64,000 bases of DNA from Favolaschia claudopus (GCA_037176885.1 JAWWNJ010000208.1:62001-126000), one strand, 5' to 3'; shown: positions 42,797 to 54,589, numbered from the stretch's first letter. Translations and numbers: made by a program. The notes: generated from the letters alone by a model not told the origin.

Positions 42797-43991
42797 TAAG
42801 CTCACCCAAGTTACTTTTTGCGGTCTCGATTGACTAACGTCTTGAGGCACGCCCTTTTGCAACATTTCTATCGCCCGCTGGAGCTGGTCCCCCTGAAGAA
42901 GGCTCACGGCTTCGCTGATATTCTTTTTCTCTTCGAACGTAAAAACTCGCGTACTTCATCCTTCGTGCCGTTCTGAGTGGAAATTTACAACGGGGCAATG
43001 GTATAGAAGTTGTTAGCACCTGGTGCAGGACTGGGTGGTAGGCCCTGCCAAAGTACCTCCAAGACATTCTGCAGCCCTAACCCAGCCGCATTTGTAGGAG
43101 TGCCTGGGGCATTGAATGCAAAACAGTTCCGCATCATAAGCTTGAAGTCGTTCAAAAAATCATCCGCGGTCTCATATTTTTCATCTTCGATTTTAGCGCG
43201 CATGGTTCCAAGATCCATGGGAAGTTTCACAATTGTTAGGTAGCTGGGAATATTGAGACGAACATGGTCTGTACATGTGTGTAGATTATAGCGCGCAATG
43301 ATTTCGAGAAAAATGCCGGCGTGCCAACGGGCTCGTAAAACGGGTCAGCAATGAGTCTTAGTTGTCGATCATGCAGCATCGGAATCAATTTTCGACAAAA
43401 TGCGAGTTGGTCCCCCGTCTCACAGACGTTACTTGCATAATCCATTCGCGAAGAGGTAGAAGGCGCGACTGACCTCTGCTATCATGCAGATGATAAGACA
43501 GATTAATTCCGGAAAACAAACGGTGTACCTCGCGGGCAGTGATTTTCTTTGTTGAGTAGTACCTCCAATCGCAGCGCCATTTTGCTGATGGCATGTGTGG
43601 GTCCATTGAAAAGGAGATAATTTTGAGTAATCAAACGCATGTCAGCGATACAGTCGCCGATGCTGGTATAAGGGCTGGACTCTGGACTCCCGCGCATTGC
43701 TGAGGGTTTTGAGGAGTTTAACTTCTGTTCAATGGACGCCAAGTCCATAGGGTTGCTGATGATTATAGGGTAATGAGGAATAGAGAGGGCAACCGGATCC
43801 ACAGGCTGGGCAAACGGAGGGGCGTCTTTGCTTCGTTTCAAGGCCTCGAGAGTGAGGCGACAAAACTGCCACTGTTCGCAATCTATGTCGATTGTGCGGA
43901 AGGTGCTGCGGAAGTCGATCACGAGGCAACACGTAGGAGGACTTGCCACTTGTGTCAGTTGTGACAATGCTTGTCGCTTAGAGGGGGGCAA
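42797..43991 (-). pseudogene. BET-family double-bromodomain protein, 5'-truncated
   Basis: BET proteins bind acetylated histones on chromatin. Bromodomain 1 (FCRLTLEALKRSKDAPPF, PVDPVALSIPHYPIIISNPM, DMRLITQNYLLFNGPTHAIS) is in the frame at 43991-43529. A 60-nt intron (43469-43528) leads to VAPSTSSRMDYASNVC and bromodomain 2 (LAFCRKLIPMLHDRQLRLIA). A 56-nt intron with a GC donor (43269-43324) gives FYEPVDHVRLNIPSYLTIVK, then LPMDLGTMRAKIEDEKYET. A NET-like segment in another frame (FTFEEKKNISEAVSLLQGDQ, QRAIEMLQKGVPQD; 42830-42955) can be joined by a 35-nt intron. No ATG precedes the first frame (it opens at TTG), and a MITE starts 20 bp upstream, so the promoter and start are lost or displaced. 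The 3' end runs into AAGTA-rich repeats. Confidence 0.8.
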
Positions 43992-44011
43992 AATATTAGT
44001 CTCGTTCCCAA

Positions 44012-44143
44012 ACGTTATAGAGCACCACCCGCACCGCTCGCTGCGCTCGCGGATTCACCCTAGAAGGGAAATGTTGAGATGTAGAGATGTCGGCGAGGCA
44101 GAATGATTGAGAAATTTGATCGCGGGTGGGTGCTCTATAACGT
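44012..44143. mobile_element. Short inverted-repeat MITE upstream of the BET-like gene
   Basis: The ends ACGTTATAGAGCACCACCCGC / GCGGGTGGGTGCTCTATAACGT are inverse with one mismatch. The exact TA boundary is ambiguous because TATA lies inside the repeat. Confidence 0.75.
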
Positions 44144-44421
44144 CTGGTGCAGTTTGACCGCGGACACTAGGCGCTCATGTCACGCTGTCAGCTTTACCCG
44201 CCAAAAGCATGACATCTCACTTCAAACAACTCCTCCCTTCCCTACTCGATGCTCGGGCTGTCGTATTCCGCTGTAATACCTCAAGCTAGTGTTTCTTCAA
44301 AAGATATGATATATTCATCTGAATCAATTTATTACCTGATAACGTTAACTGTCAGCTGAGAGCAACTTTTATTGCTCCAAACTTTAGAGTCTTTGTATTT
44401 GAGCCTGAATTAAAAAATCAT

Positions 44422-47202
44422 TTACAACATGGGTTGAAGTAAAATATCTTGCATCTCCTCTGACCAGTCCTCCCCGGTTGCCCGCGCGTGTGTCCGACGT
44501 TTAAACCACTCATCTATGGTATTCAACTTTTCAAGATTTTCGGCACCTTCTGTGACAAAATCTGCTGAGCGTGCTGTTTTGAGTTCTCGTCCCGGAATAA
44601 AGGTATGAAGTTTCGAAGCCATGTAATGCTCAGTGAGCATTGCAACATCCTTTTCCTTGTCAGGGACTCCGTGGCGTGCCCCACGGGCATTTGTTCCAAA
44701 TTGCTTCTCCATGTGCCGCTGAATTTTTCGAAGGGAAGGTATTGCCGGGGAAATTTTTCCCATATGCTCCATGGTTGCACCCGGTCCCTGTGATCGATAA
44801 TTGACCTGAGATGGATGAGATTCGAATTTATAGACAATCACATTGAAGAAAGAAACCTTGATATCACAGATATTCTCTTCTTGCGCGAGATCGTAAGGAA
44901 GCCAGCTGTTTGATTTTCCTGTGCGGGTCATCAACTAGCAAAACTTCTTAATGTAATCCCTATTCGAATTTATCAGAAGTAGAACTGCATCAAAGAGAAT
45001 ATAGTAACTCATACCGAACATCAGGAGGCCATTTCTTTCGGTGTCCTTGCAATAATTCGAGGATTTCAATCGTATATTTAGGAAACCCGGAGCCTGCAAA
45101 TCTGAACAGTAAAATCGGAAGAAGATCTTCAATCAGTCCAATATCCCCAGCCTTGATAGCTTTGCGCAAGAGCAAATAGGGGATAACATCCATGTTGAAC
45201 ATAGTCCACTGCTGATAAATACCATCTCGCTCCGCAATTCCCATCTCCTCCATCCGGTTGAGAGCTTCTCGAGAGGCATATTTCCGGATGAGTTGAGCTG
45301 CCATCTGGCGAAGTTCAGCGGGAGATTTCGATTTCAGGGCTGCCAGATTGTCGATGTTTCCAAGATCCAGCCAGCATGCCCGGAGATGTGCCTCGCTGAT
45401 ATGGTGCAAGGCTTCGTCGAGATTATGCCAAAACGGACCTTTGGTTGACTGAGTTATTAACCCTTTCCGCTTCAGCACATCAAAAGCCTGTCGCAGGCTA
45501 CCGATTACCGCTGAGGTGCCCAAGTACTGCTTGTGGATCGAGTTTGCAAAAGCCATGACAAGATGGAACCAGCCAAAGACAGGGATCATGTAATCCATGC
45601 GATCAAAAGAATTGTGACCTTCATGTCGGTATTTCCACAGACCCCGCAGCCGTTCGACAGTAAGCTGATCACCCATCCAAGCAATGATACGTTGAGTCCC
45701 TGTCAACTCAATGATGTTCTCCGATCCGCCTGGTAGCTGATGAACAGGAGGAGGGTGATTGAAGGAAGGGTCGGAACGATGGGGGTAATCAGCAAAATCA
45801 GGGGTGTCGAGCAGAAGGTGCAACACGAAGTCCACAGTGAACTCTTCCATATGATCGTCTGCTTCTTCGCTCCCATAGAGCACCTCTGCGAAGTCAAAGA
45901 CCTGTAAGCAGTTCTCTGCTCGGAAGGATTGTAGCACCTGGCTAGCATCTGCTGGGAGCGCTGCACGTTGGGGAAGGATCCAGACGGTGTATGCACACCC
46001 ATTGATGAAGTTGCTTTGATTGTCCAGCCGTTGAGAGAAAACACGGCGCGCAATGTTCATGTTGTCATGAGAGATGGCGAATGGAAAAATGTGTATGAGT
46101 GCTTCATGGCCCTACTCGAAAGAGTCCCGAGTGCCTCGGCTGTCCATTTATGGCTCATTAGAATTCCCAACGCATGGAGTGCGTCAAAAGCACGAGCAGA
46201 AAGGCCGCATGCTTTCAAGTAAATGGACCATAATTTTGCGATGCGACCACGCCGATTTGACCTAGAGTATTGAGCCTGTGGAACCATCTGCAGAGCAGTT
46301 TAGGTAAACATAAGTAAGTGCAGCAGCAGTTAGTTTTCATTGAAATCATACCATATCGGGATTTTTGTGCTTGTTCCTTGCTTCCTGCTCGGGAGTATAT
46401 GCCGCTCGATGCAAGAGGTGCCAGAGAATCGGTGCAGACCTCTGCACCTCGTCTTTCAAGACTCCGGAATCCAGATCTGTGAGATGCTTTTCCGAAAGAT
46501 CTTCCGGCGGCGAGAGAAAAAGTGGTGCAGCAATTTTCATTTCTGTGTCCACTGTATCGGAGATGCAATTGAATGCAAAGTCAAGCAATAGAGACTTTGC
46601 GGTAGCCACCGGTGGCTATCCGAGGCAATTTTTTCTCGAGACCGGATGACAGCCTCTGGATAGATTAGCCACTATTTGTACTACCCATTCACGGGATGCC
46701 AGGGTGGCTAACTTGAGCGGGAGGCTCAAGACAGTATTGCACACAAAGAGCCACAAATAGCCACCGGTGGCTTCCGCAAAGTCTCTAATATCTTGCGAGC
46801 ACCTGCAGGTCGGCGCCCCCCAGAACGGCGGGGAGGATGGTACCATCTTTCCAACATCTTTGGAAGCTCCTCACTGTTCATCAGCGACGAGCGAGCATAT
46901 TGCACAGTTGGATTAGAGACACAGTCCTGATCCCCCCAAGTAATTGCGTCCAAGAATATAGGGAGATCAATCCTCTGCTCTTTTAGAGTCTCGAGCACTG
47001 CTAACACCTTGATGAGTAGGCCTCCAGGCTGTAAATTGTTGCGAAGATTTTGTGTATGTCTGCTGTAGATCGGCTCGGGAACTGTTAAAGCATCGTCTTC
47101 TGGAAGGTCTGGGTAGTCTGCCTCATTTCCGAGGTGGTCATATGTGTCGTCCCGTTCAAGTGGCGGCTCCTCGACATAGAGGAATTCGAGGTCGTCGTCC
47201 AT
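44422..47202 (-). pseudogene. DUF6589-type protein gene with three disabling lesions
   Basis: The ATG at 47202 starts MDDDLEFLYVEEPPLERDD; conserved blocks follow: LETLKEQRIDLPIFLDAITW and LPKMLERWYHPPRRSGGRR. At GARKI the MITE 46591-46785 interrupts; excision would continue LLLDFAFNCISDTVDTEMK in frame. An intron near 46335-46272 leads to LWSIYLKACGLSARAFDALH, then a one-base frameshift near 46101 before the block FAISHDNMNIARRVFSQRLD. Next come the hallmark MGDQLTVERLRGLWKYRHEG and DYMIPVFGWFHLVMAFANS. After an intron (GTATGA...AATAG), RDYIKKFC is followed by TAG (44935-44937) where Trp is expected. LMTRTGKSNSWLPYDLAQEE, one more intron and GARHGVPDKEKDVAMLTEHY complete the protein. Function of the family is unknown; it is expanded in agaricomycetes. 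All exons are collinear and recognisable, so inactivation seems recent. Confidence 0.85.
46591..46785. mobile_element. TA-flanked MITE (GAGACTTTGCGG family), copy 3, inside an exon
   Basis: It starts GAGACTTTGCGGTAGCCACC and ends GGCTTCCGCAAAGTCTC, with TA at 46589-46590 and 46786-46787. The target TA belongs to an ATA-TTA codon pair of the DUF6589-type gene. Confidence 0.9.
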
Positions 47203-47399
47203 CGCTAGAAACTTTTTTCCTGGTGTTCTTTGGGTGGCGGAAGCGAAAATCAGATTCGGCTGAAGTGGAGCTGGCGACGGGAAGCAAAACAAAGGTAAGC
47301 ACAAACGAATGAGCACCACTTGATCAAAACCCGTATATTGTTTCCAAAACGGCTGTAAAAGGAAATTCAAATCAATCTCGCCCTCTTCGGTCGAACAGA

Positions 47400-47985
47400 G
47401 GATGTATGGTGCGCATCGCTTAAACACCACCAAACAAGAACGAAATTTATAGCATCTGATCAGAAGCTTCCCACGACTGATCCTCTGGCCAAAACACTCC
47501 GATTGGGTACAATGGCGGCAAAATCTGATGTCACCCCCAAAAAAGGAAATTCTTAAATCCGCCCCTAATCTGCCCTTGCCATCGCCGTCTGGTAGCGACA
47601 AGGGCACAGATCCATTGGAACGGCAAATCCACTGCCTGTGGAGGCAAGATTGAGAAAGATAGGTCCATTCATTGAGGAGAACTGGGCCAAAGATGGTTGC
47701 GAAGTCTTGCCCAAAAAGTGTCAATTTTCGAGGTATCCTAAGATGGAAAAGGGTGCATGTGTTTCAAATCTATGTCTGTAATGCACTGTGAAAGGTCCGA
47801 CCACAGAAAACAGGGCACAGAAAAGAAACCGAGTAGAATTGATGAGAATTTCCTTTTTTGGGGGTGACATCAGATTTTGCCGCCATTGTAGTAGAGTAAA
47901 CCCCCTAGAGGGATATTCCATCCAAAACTCACAATAAATATATTTTTTCTTGAGGCGGATTTGAGACATCAGTGATGCAATCAAT
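47400..47985. repeat. Family Y fragment surrounding a nested element
   Basis: 47404-47435 (ATGGTGCGCATCGCTTAAAC) is the inverse of the 49500-49535 end, and 47945-47985 (GAGGCGGATTTGAGACATCA) matches 49465-49490. The two appear to be the outer parts of one element containing 47510-47888. Confidence 0.5.
47510..47888. mobile_element. TA-flanked inverted-repeat element (CAATGGCGGCAAAATC family)
   Basis: Terminal repeats of about 44 bp (starting CAATGGCGGCAAAATCTGAT) are almost perfect inverses. TA is at 47508-47509 and 47889-47890. The 379-bp interior is non-coding. Confidence 0.87.
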
Positions 47986-48064
47986 CAATCAGTCACGTGT
48001 ACTTACGGAACACTCCCTATTTAGGTCATGTCAAGCAAGAACAATATTTTTGAAGGTCCTTCTA

Positions 48065-48793
48065 CAGTGTAGTAGGGTTCCTTGGATAGGGAGGGTTCCT
48101 TGATTATTTTTGTTTTCTGGCTATCCACAACAGCTTGTAATTGGATTCTTTTTGCTCAGCCTAATGAAATAGAGCCTATGTACAGTCTCAAAAAGTTTGA
48201 GCCCACCAGTGTGTCTGTGGTACGAGCAAGACACTATTTAATGTGCATCAGCTGCCTAATTCGGCAATGATCACTTTTCTTTTGTCCACTTCTCGTCTCC
48301 TTTTACCGTGTTATGGCTGAAACTAATTCTCATGAGATAGTTGAGGATCGTATCTACGATTCTATACCCAAACTTTAGCAGATACGGACAAGATACGGCG
48401 GACTATAAATTGATTAGTCCTTTTCACAGGCTAAAGTGTGACATGACCCTTGAAATTGCACTGAAGTTCTTCCAAATTGTATAAATATGTGCCATATAGA
48501 CATTTTACTGCCATATGAGTAGACTAGATCAAGTATGGCTCAAAAATCAATGTCAATTGGCTTCTGACAGAGCAGAAGCGAGATAACCAAGGAACCCTCC
48601 GCGTGACATTTGTGACCAAAACTTCACTATCTTTTTCCTTGCCTCATCGTCAGTCGAATTCCAAATTTGAAAGGGGGAGACACATTGTTACATGCTCTAG
48701 TATACACTAGAGAAAACTCAATTTTGTACGTTTTGTTATTGTACAGAAAATGCGAAAATGGAAAGTGGCTATCCAAGGAACCCTACTACACTG
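48065..48793. mobile_element. TA-flanked inverted-repeat element (CAGTGTAGTAGGGTTCC family)
   Basis: The ends CAGTGTAGTAGGGTTCCTTG / CAAGGAACCCTACTACACTG are inverse over about 25 bp. TA is at 48063-48064 and 48794-48795. It contains internal GGTTCCTTG repeats. No transposase. Confidence 0.82.
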
Positions 48794-48805
48794 TAGTAGC
48801 CTATA

Positions 48806-49363
48806 AGATGGAGAGCGTGGGAACCCCGCACCCTTATGTCAGCAGTCACAGTGTAATCTGTCACGCATTTATACCGTCAGCCACAGGCCACTTAGGGCCA
48901 AGGTTTTTCATAGAAATGGAAGTTACAGAGCAGTAGATGACATTCTATGAAGAGTTTTGACCAAAAAAGCCTCAGGAGAAAGGATATAACCGGGTGTGAC
49001 ATTAGTGTGACATTTTCAAGGAAGTGTTGCAATCGTGTTTTCCCGTCAAGCGGCGCGTTTTCCAAAAATCTGTCGAAAGATTTGGAATGCACTGCCACAG
49101 CACTGCCACCTCGGCCCGCCCCGGCCCATGCTTTGGTCATGTTGTGGGCAGCTCGGCAGCAACAAAGGGGAGTCTAGTGGTGTAGTATGCACAGTAAGGA
49201 CCGTTTCGAAGATCTTAGCAGGGTTGTAGGTAGGGATAAGGGCTCCCAGCCCTCAAAAAAGGCTAAAATAAATAATTTTTCGTTGCGAACCTCGAGATTT
49301 GGAACCTCCCACGGTCACATGGGCTGCTTACATCAGGGTGCGGGGTTCCCACGCTCTCCATCT
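48806..49363 (-). mobile_element. Family Z element, copy 2 (inverted relative to copy 1)
   Basis: It has the same termini as 30641-31189 and TA at 48804-48805 and 49364-49365. It differs by only a handful of changes, including a short insertion near 48880 (GTCAGCCACA). Confidence 0.88.
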
Positions 49364-49439
49364 TAGTGTGTCTGCTACATACTTGAAGGCTGAAAAAGCT
49401 TGACAACGTGGCCCTGACCTCCACCCAACGCTGAAAGAC

Positions 49440-49535
49440 AATATATATTTTGATCAATTTCTCTCCGGCGATTTGAGACATCATTGATCGCATGATGGGA
49501 CCTATTTGGTGGTGTTTAAGCGATGCGCACCATAG
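49440..49535. repeat. Family Y end fragment
   Basis: It contains GATTTGAGACATCATTGATC and CCTATTTGGTGGTGTTTAAG...GCGCACCATAGG, shared with 9300-9395 and 47404-47435. Confidence 0.55.
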
Positions 49536-49539
49536 GACG

Positions 49540-50160
49540 ATAGTCTGGCCAAATATATGGTACTACATCGCTTGAGCAAATTTTACTGCGGCTGTTTCCG
49601 CCGTGTTTGCCTCAGATTGTATTCAGATAGCTGGAGCCATAACACACTCGTTACTGGGAGAAATCAAAAGATTGAAAGTTCAGGGTAGGTCCTAGATGTC
49701 TCCTCATTCTTTCTATCACCAGCAATCTGCTTCAAAGTATGTGTGATTGGGCAAAAGGTCGGGTTTGATTTGAATTTCCTTTTATGGTAGGGACATTTGC
49801 AACTGTAGATAGTGTCGTATAGGCAAAGGCGCCCGGAGAGGATCTGGACTACAATGGGCTTGAAAGACTGCCTTTATTGGTTGCAGTTGTTCGTGAGATA
49901 CTACGGATATAAGTTATTCACCTGTTACGTTTGTTTGGAGACAGTAAGTTTCCGCTCCTTCCATCCTTTCTTCCTCACAACAAAATATTTCTCGGGCGGT
50001 CAAAGGCGTCGTCGTTCCGCTAACCTACCCCATCCGGTCAACGATCGGCGGCAGCGAAACCAACGAGTTGCTCATTCACCAAGGCAGCGCAGTATACATC
50101 GGAATGAGCGCAGCGAATCGGTAAACTGCGATTTGGGGGGCGGATGCAAACCAGAAAGAT
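49540..50160. other. Unassigned stretch before the copia fragment
   Basis: The open frame 49812-50252 leads into the copia RNase H words, but its first 110 residues show no motif. Confidence 0.35.
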
Positions 50161-50360
50161 GGCTGAATCGGACACAGGCTGGTTATGTTTTCATTGTAAA
50201 CTCTGGAGCAATTGGCTGGTCAAGCCGCCGGCAATCAATGGTTGCCCTATGATCCACTGAGAGTGAATACATTGGACTTGCCAATGCTGGCCAACATTTA
50301 GCTTGGTTGAGATCGTTTTTTGAAGAACTTGGACATCGTCAGAAGAATCCAACGAATGTG
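50160..50360 (+). pseudogene. Ty1/copia RNase H fragment
   Basis: The frame reads AGYVFIVNSGAIGWSSRRQS and MVAL, then TGA, then STESEYIGLANAGQHLAWLR and SFFEELGHRQ. This is the core copia RNase H signature (GYVF...G.I.W.S..Q..VALSSTE.EY) with a stop replacing a Ser. No flanking RT or LTR was found. Confidence 0.8.
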
Positions 50361-50520
50361 TGGTACTCGTGGTCTCGGAAAGTGATGGCGCCATGGTTTT
50401 TCAAGCTTTTCTCAACGTTGAGCACATATTTCTGCATGAAGCAAAGTCCTACATAGTTGCAAATATCTATGCGGATGTAGCTACCATGATGGGATGAAAA
50501 TGTTGTGATTTGTCCCTATA

Positions 50521-51100
50521 TAGCCAGCAATGGCGAATCCCGGAAATTTAGCCTGACGTAGGATTTTTTCTGCGAAAATCCGAATCAGCCTGATTGTAGT
50601 CCTTGAACCCCTAATCCATCTGCTAGTTTGAATCGTGCAAAAATATACAGGCGTTGGCTTGCTAACTTAGAAGGGCCGCAAAAGAGCAAAAATGGCTAAA
50701 AATGGCGAAAATCAGCCAAAATAGAGGGTTTGCGAAGAGCCATTGGAGCCATTGAATGGCTACCAATTTCCGTATTACGAAAGTTTGATGGGCTAAACTT
50801 TTATGTCGAAGTCAAGAAGAGCTATTTGGAATGAAAATTGGATGCTCAGACCGGGCGTAGCTTTCGTCAATACGCCGGAATTCGGGCACTTGCGTAGCCA
50901 TTAGCCATTCAATGGCTGCATCGCAAACAGGCTAATTGCTGTTTTGTGAGCCTTCTGGCGACACATTCCCTGTATATTTTTCCACCATTTAAAGCCCTAG
51001 ATGCATTAGGGGTTTGAGGGCTACAATCTGGCCGATTCAGATTTCCGCGGAAAAAATCCTACGTCAGGCTAAAATTTGGGAATCTCGCCATTGCTGGCTG
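50521..51100. mobile_element. TA-flanked inverted-repeat element (AGCCAGCAATGGCG family) with nested MITE
   Basis: Long arms of about 110 bp are inverted, sharing AGCCAGCAATGGCGA and TTTAGCCTGACGTAGGATTT. TA lies at 50519-50520 and 51101-51102. The GAGGGTTTGCG MITE (50724-50932) sits between the arms. Confidence 0.85.
50724..50932. mobile_element. TA-flanked MITE (GAGGGTTTGCG family), copy 2
   Basis: It is homologous end to end with 180-387. TA is at 50722-50723 and 50933-50934. Confidence 0.87.
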
Positions 51101-51503
51101 TAGAAGAACAAATCACAATATTTTGATCCCATCATTACTATAGCTACATCCACGTAGATCTTCTCAACTACTGTATCTAAGGTACACCCCATCTAGTCTC
51201 GTAACAAGACTTTATATACTCCTTTGAAGATAGTCGTTCAAACGTATATAAACAAAATTCAATAAACCGTTTATAAATGGGCTGGGAATTAAAAACAAGG
51301 CACTAATTCAAACTCCGCTCAGTATCGAAAGACCCTCTTCTTTATTTTTCCTGGCGCCCCTACCCAATCAACAGGGCTGGGAATATACTATCTTGACTAC
51401 AAAGAACCGTTTCTATCACACAGCACAATATTTCTAGCCTCTAATGTCGGAAAATTCCAAAATGGTTGACACAGGTAAATATAGTTATTAGTCGTATCAA
51501 GTA

Positions 51504-51639
51504 CTGTACTATTTCAACCGTTAATTCAGTCACAGGTATTGATGTGTGCAAAAATCGCCTTAATTCAAAAGAAAACTTTTCGGCCTCCTCGGACAACAAT
51601 ATTTCCAACTTTGATGAATCTACGGTTGAAATAGTACAG
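51504..51639. mobile_element. TA-flanked MITE (CTGTACTATT family), copy C, short
   Basis: The ends are CTGTACTATTTCAACCGTTA / GAATCTACGGTTGAAATAGTACAG and TA is on both sides. GTATCAAGT also occurs just outside both ends. At 136 bp it is the shortest copy. Confidence 0.82.
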
Positions 51640-52445
51640 TAGTATCAAGTCGTCAGGACATGAGGGGGTTGGTAAAGTTCAGAAAAGACCTATAATGCCT
51701 TGTCAAGCTTGATCTGATTTACCGGTTGATCATTCTCGACGAAGCTTGATAGGACTTGACGGCTAACCTGGGAAAAATATCGACAAAATAAAATAAAAAA
51801 TGAATTTTTTTTCTATCACTAAGTTACAACCTTCTTGTACCTCACCGGCACCCATTACGATGGTCTTAGACTGCCTTCCAGAATTTGCTACAACTGATAT
51901 TCGAACCCACGCGCGTAATTTACAAGATGACGATACTACCACTACTCTATGCTAACGAACCATTAAAACAAAGGAGAGCTCAGTCCATATATGGCTTCGC
52001 CGTGGTTCCTGGTCAAGGTGAGTCAATCTATTTTTCTGTTCCTGTCCTCTCGTTCCGTCACCATCTACGATGTCGCCGCATCCGCACATGCTCCTAAGTA
52101 CTGCGTTGCATCTCTATTGCGTCACACCTGTAATAGGACTTCGCGTTACATGCGCACCAGGCCACAGTCCACCACCTACATGTGCCTACTGCGTTAAATC
52201 CGCACCTCAGCAGCGCTTACATGCGTCTGTTGCGTTATACAGTGGCGACGGAAAGATCTGCACGCGGGGTTTCTCACGCAATTCTGGGCCGAATGACCTC
52301 AAATGAGATGTTGACCTTGAAATCGAACATTTTCAAGATTCTTGGGATGAAAAAAGTTCTAGGTTGCCCATCCGCCTGGTGCAGAATAAATTTATTCTTG
52401 ATTTTCCCGAAAATCAGGTCCACCAATTGATTTCCGCGGTTCAAG
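51640..52445. other. Non-coding stretch
   Basis: 52080-52240 has repeated GCGTTACATGCG/TACTGCGTT words. No gene or terminal repeats recognised. Confidence 0.4.
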
Positions 52446-53341
52446 TGGGGACGGGCATCGCCCTTGATTGATGCGGCAGCTTTGTCTTTGTTTGGCTGGC
52501 TGGTAGGGTCGGTTCCTGTTTTGTAAACTTAATACCACTTTCTACGTTCACTCTGGCGCTTAGCACAAAGAGAAAACTCATATTATTTTTGACTGAAAAA
52601 TAGAAGTACGATGCCGGATTTTTCATTTTTGCCTTTCATAAAGTGCACCGGCGCAGTTTTAGAATTCATTGACTTTATCGCAAGGGTGGAGGCGAAGGTA
52701 CAGGATACGGGATCGTACTTCTGTGGGGATTAACTGTAGAAACAACTTTCTATGCAATTCTTCTGCGATTGGGTATGATTTGAACAAGTTATAAGGTTTA
52801 TACTGAAATAATGCTGTTTGAGCTGCAGGGGACCCGGAACCTGAAATCTTTTTGATATTGTACTTCTAGGTATATTGTATAGTGTATATGACCTGTTTAA
52901 AATTTTAAACCGCGCCGTAGACGTTGTCTAACACACTAAACGAAGCAGGGACGAGGATTTGTGACAAGTCGTAACACATGTCACGGTTCAAATCGAGCGA
53001 GTCGTTTGACTCAATTTGAAACCCGTACAGGGTGCAAAAAAATAGGAAGTATCCTGGATCTTACCTTAATTGAATTGACTCCTTGTTCGCAGGGAAAGCT
53101 TCGATTTATTGGACTCAAATTTGGCATGCGTTGGGTCATTTGACCATGACTGTGCCAAAAAGATAGAAATTACCGCAAATGATGTGTGGGCTAGGAGGTT
53201 CTAGGCATTAGATACATTTTACTCCACCAAAGGGAATTCATTGCATGCGTGTGGAAGGCAGAAATTGAAGGAACATGCAATTTAATTGGGAACAAACAAG
53301 GACAAAGCTGCCGCTTTCGGCAAGGGCGGTGCCCGTTCCCA
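52446..53341. mobile_element. Inverted-repeat element (TGGGAACGGGCATCGCC family), copy 2
   Basis: The ends are TGGGGACGGGCATCGCCCTT and the diverged inverse AAGGGCGGTGCCCGTTCCCA, with subterminal GCGGCAGCTTTGTC on both sides. No target duplication is visible, so it is older than copy 1 (27859-29330). Confidence 0.68.
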
Positions 53342-53669
53342 TGGACAGATCGAGACAGCTTGACTATTGTCCCGTGTATTCGCTGAAGTTACTCGCCTTT
53401 TAAAGCTAGATGGCATCCACGGGAAATGTGGAAATAAAAGAACCAGATATCCTCTCATATCCTAGCATATACTCCCCCGAACGCACACTCATTTAAATTT
53501 GTGCTAGTGCTGAATCCATTCTTCTCCCGTCAGAGCACGGAGCAAAACGTACGAGGTAAGTTATGAGGTTCAGCGTTCACAAAATTTCAAGTCTGAAGCG
53601 TTGGGAATTCTAGAAACAATTGGAATCGTATCACACTGACATCTGGCTTAACTACATATATGATACAGG

Positions 53670-54281
53670 ATGGATGACCCATTGTCACTTGACTTTGATA
53701 GCTCAAAATCTTCGGAGATTTCACAGTTCCCCGGTCTGGACTCAAGCATTTCGCTCGAAGTTATGGACGTGCCCCCGAGAGCATCAGATACACCTGCCGC
53801 CGCATTAGCCATCACACATGCCGTCCAGAGCCCGGAATTTAACGTTCCAACGGCTCTTCGCATCCCCGACACTCAGAACACCCCCCCTCCATCCACCACC
53901 CCACAGTCATCCCTCCGGGACCAACCACAACACTCCGATCGGGCTCATTGACCTCACGACTCCCCTTCTCCCCCAAACTGTCCCCGAACTGGAGCAGCAG
54001 TCCGGTCCCGAAGCCAGTTTCTATGCATATTGTCCGCCTCTGAGAGCGAGATAAATTTCTTTTGCGGACAGGAAATTCGGCTTTGCGGTGAGCTGACCGG
54101 AGTCTGGACCGTCTACGATATTTTGTGGAGACATGAAGGTGCTGCATACGGGCGGATTTGGAACTCGCTTCTTAACAAGTCCGAGGGTGTTGTATTTTGG
54201 TCCAGCCTCAGCTGCTCCGCGTTGCATCTCCCCGATGGTTTGTATAACTGGCTTCTTATGCGTTCTGTATTCCAAACTTGA
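53670..54281 (+). CDS. Hypothetical protein gene, probably multi-exon
   Basis: The ATG at 53670 opens a 93-residue acidic, Ser/Pro-rich frame (MDDPLSLDFDSSKSSEISQF). Overlapping frames then continue LIDLTTPLLPQTVPELEQQ and, from about 54045, INFFCGQEIRLCGELTGVWT, LWRHEGAAYGRIWNSLLN and WSSLSCSALHLPDGLYNWLL, stopping at 54281. Frame changes imply two small introns or indels. The last exon looks like a compact domain, but I do not recognise it. A TATA-like ACATATATGATAC lies just upstream of the ATG. Confidence 0.4.
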
Positions 54282-54589
54282 ATAAAGTGTCCGGAAAATT
54301 ACAATACATACATACATTGGGATGCTTAGTGACCCGTACATTGTTATTGGGAGAGTCCGACATTCAGATCCGGGTTACAAAGAATTCCCATCCCGGACTC
54401 ATCACCAAAAAGGAAAACGTCTTCCAAGGCCCTCCAAGGGCCTTGGAAGCCACTCAAGGCCTCATAAGGACGCTCAAGTCTTGAACCCTACAGCGTGCGA
54501 ATGGTTTATGTCGGCGGTCGCCTGATTAGGCAAGAGCCAACAATTAAAAAATTTCCGCTACACATCACCAATCCGATGCTTCATTACTG

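Noticed and set aside
52446..53341. Target duplication for the second TGGGAACGGG element
   Set aside because: Flanks (GTTCAAG versus TGGACAG) do not match, so none was claimed.
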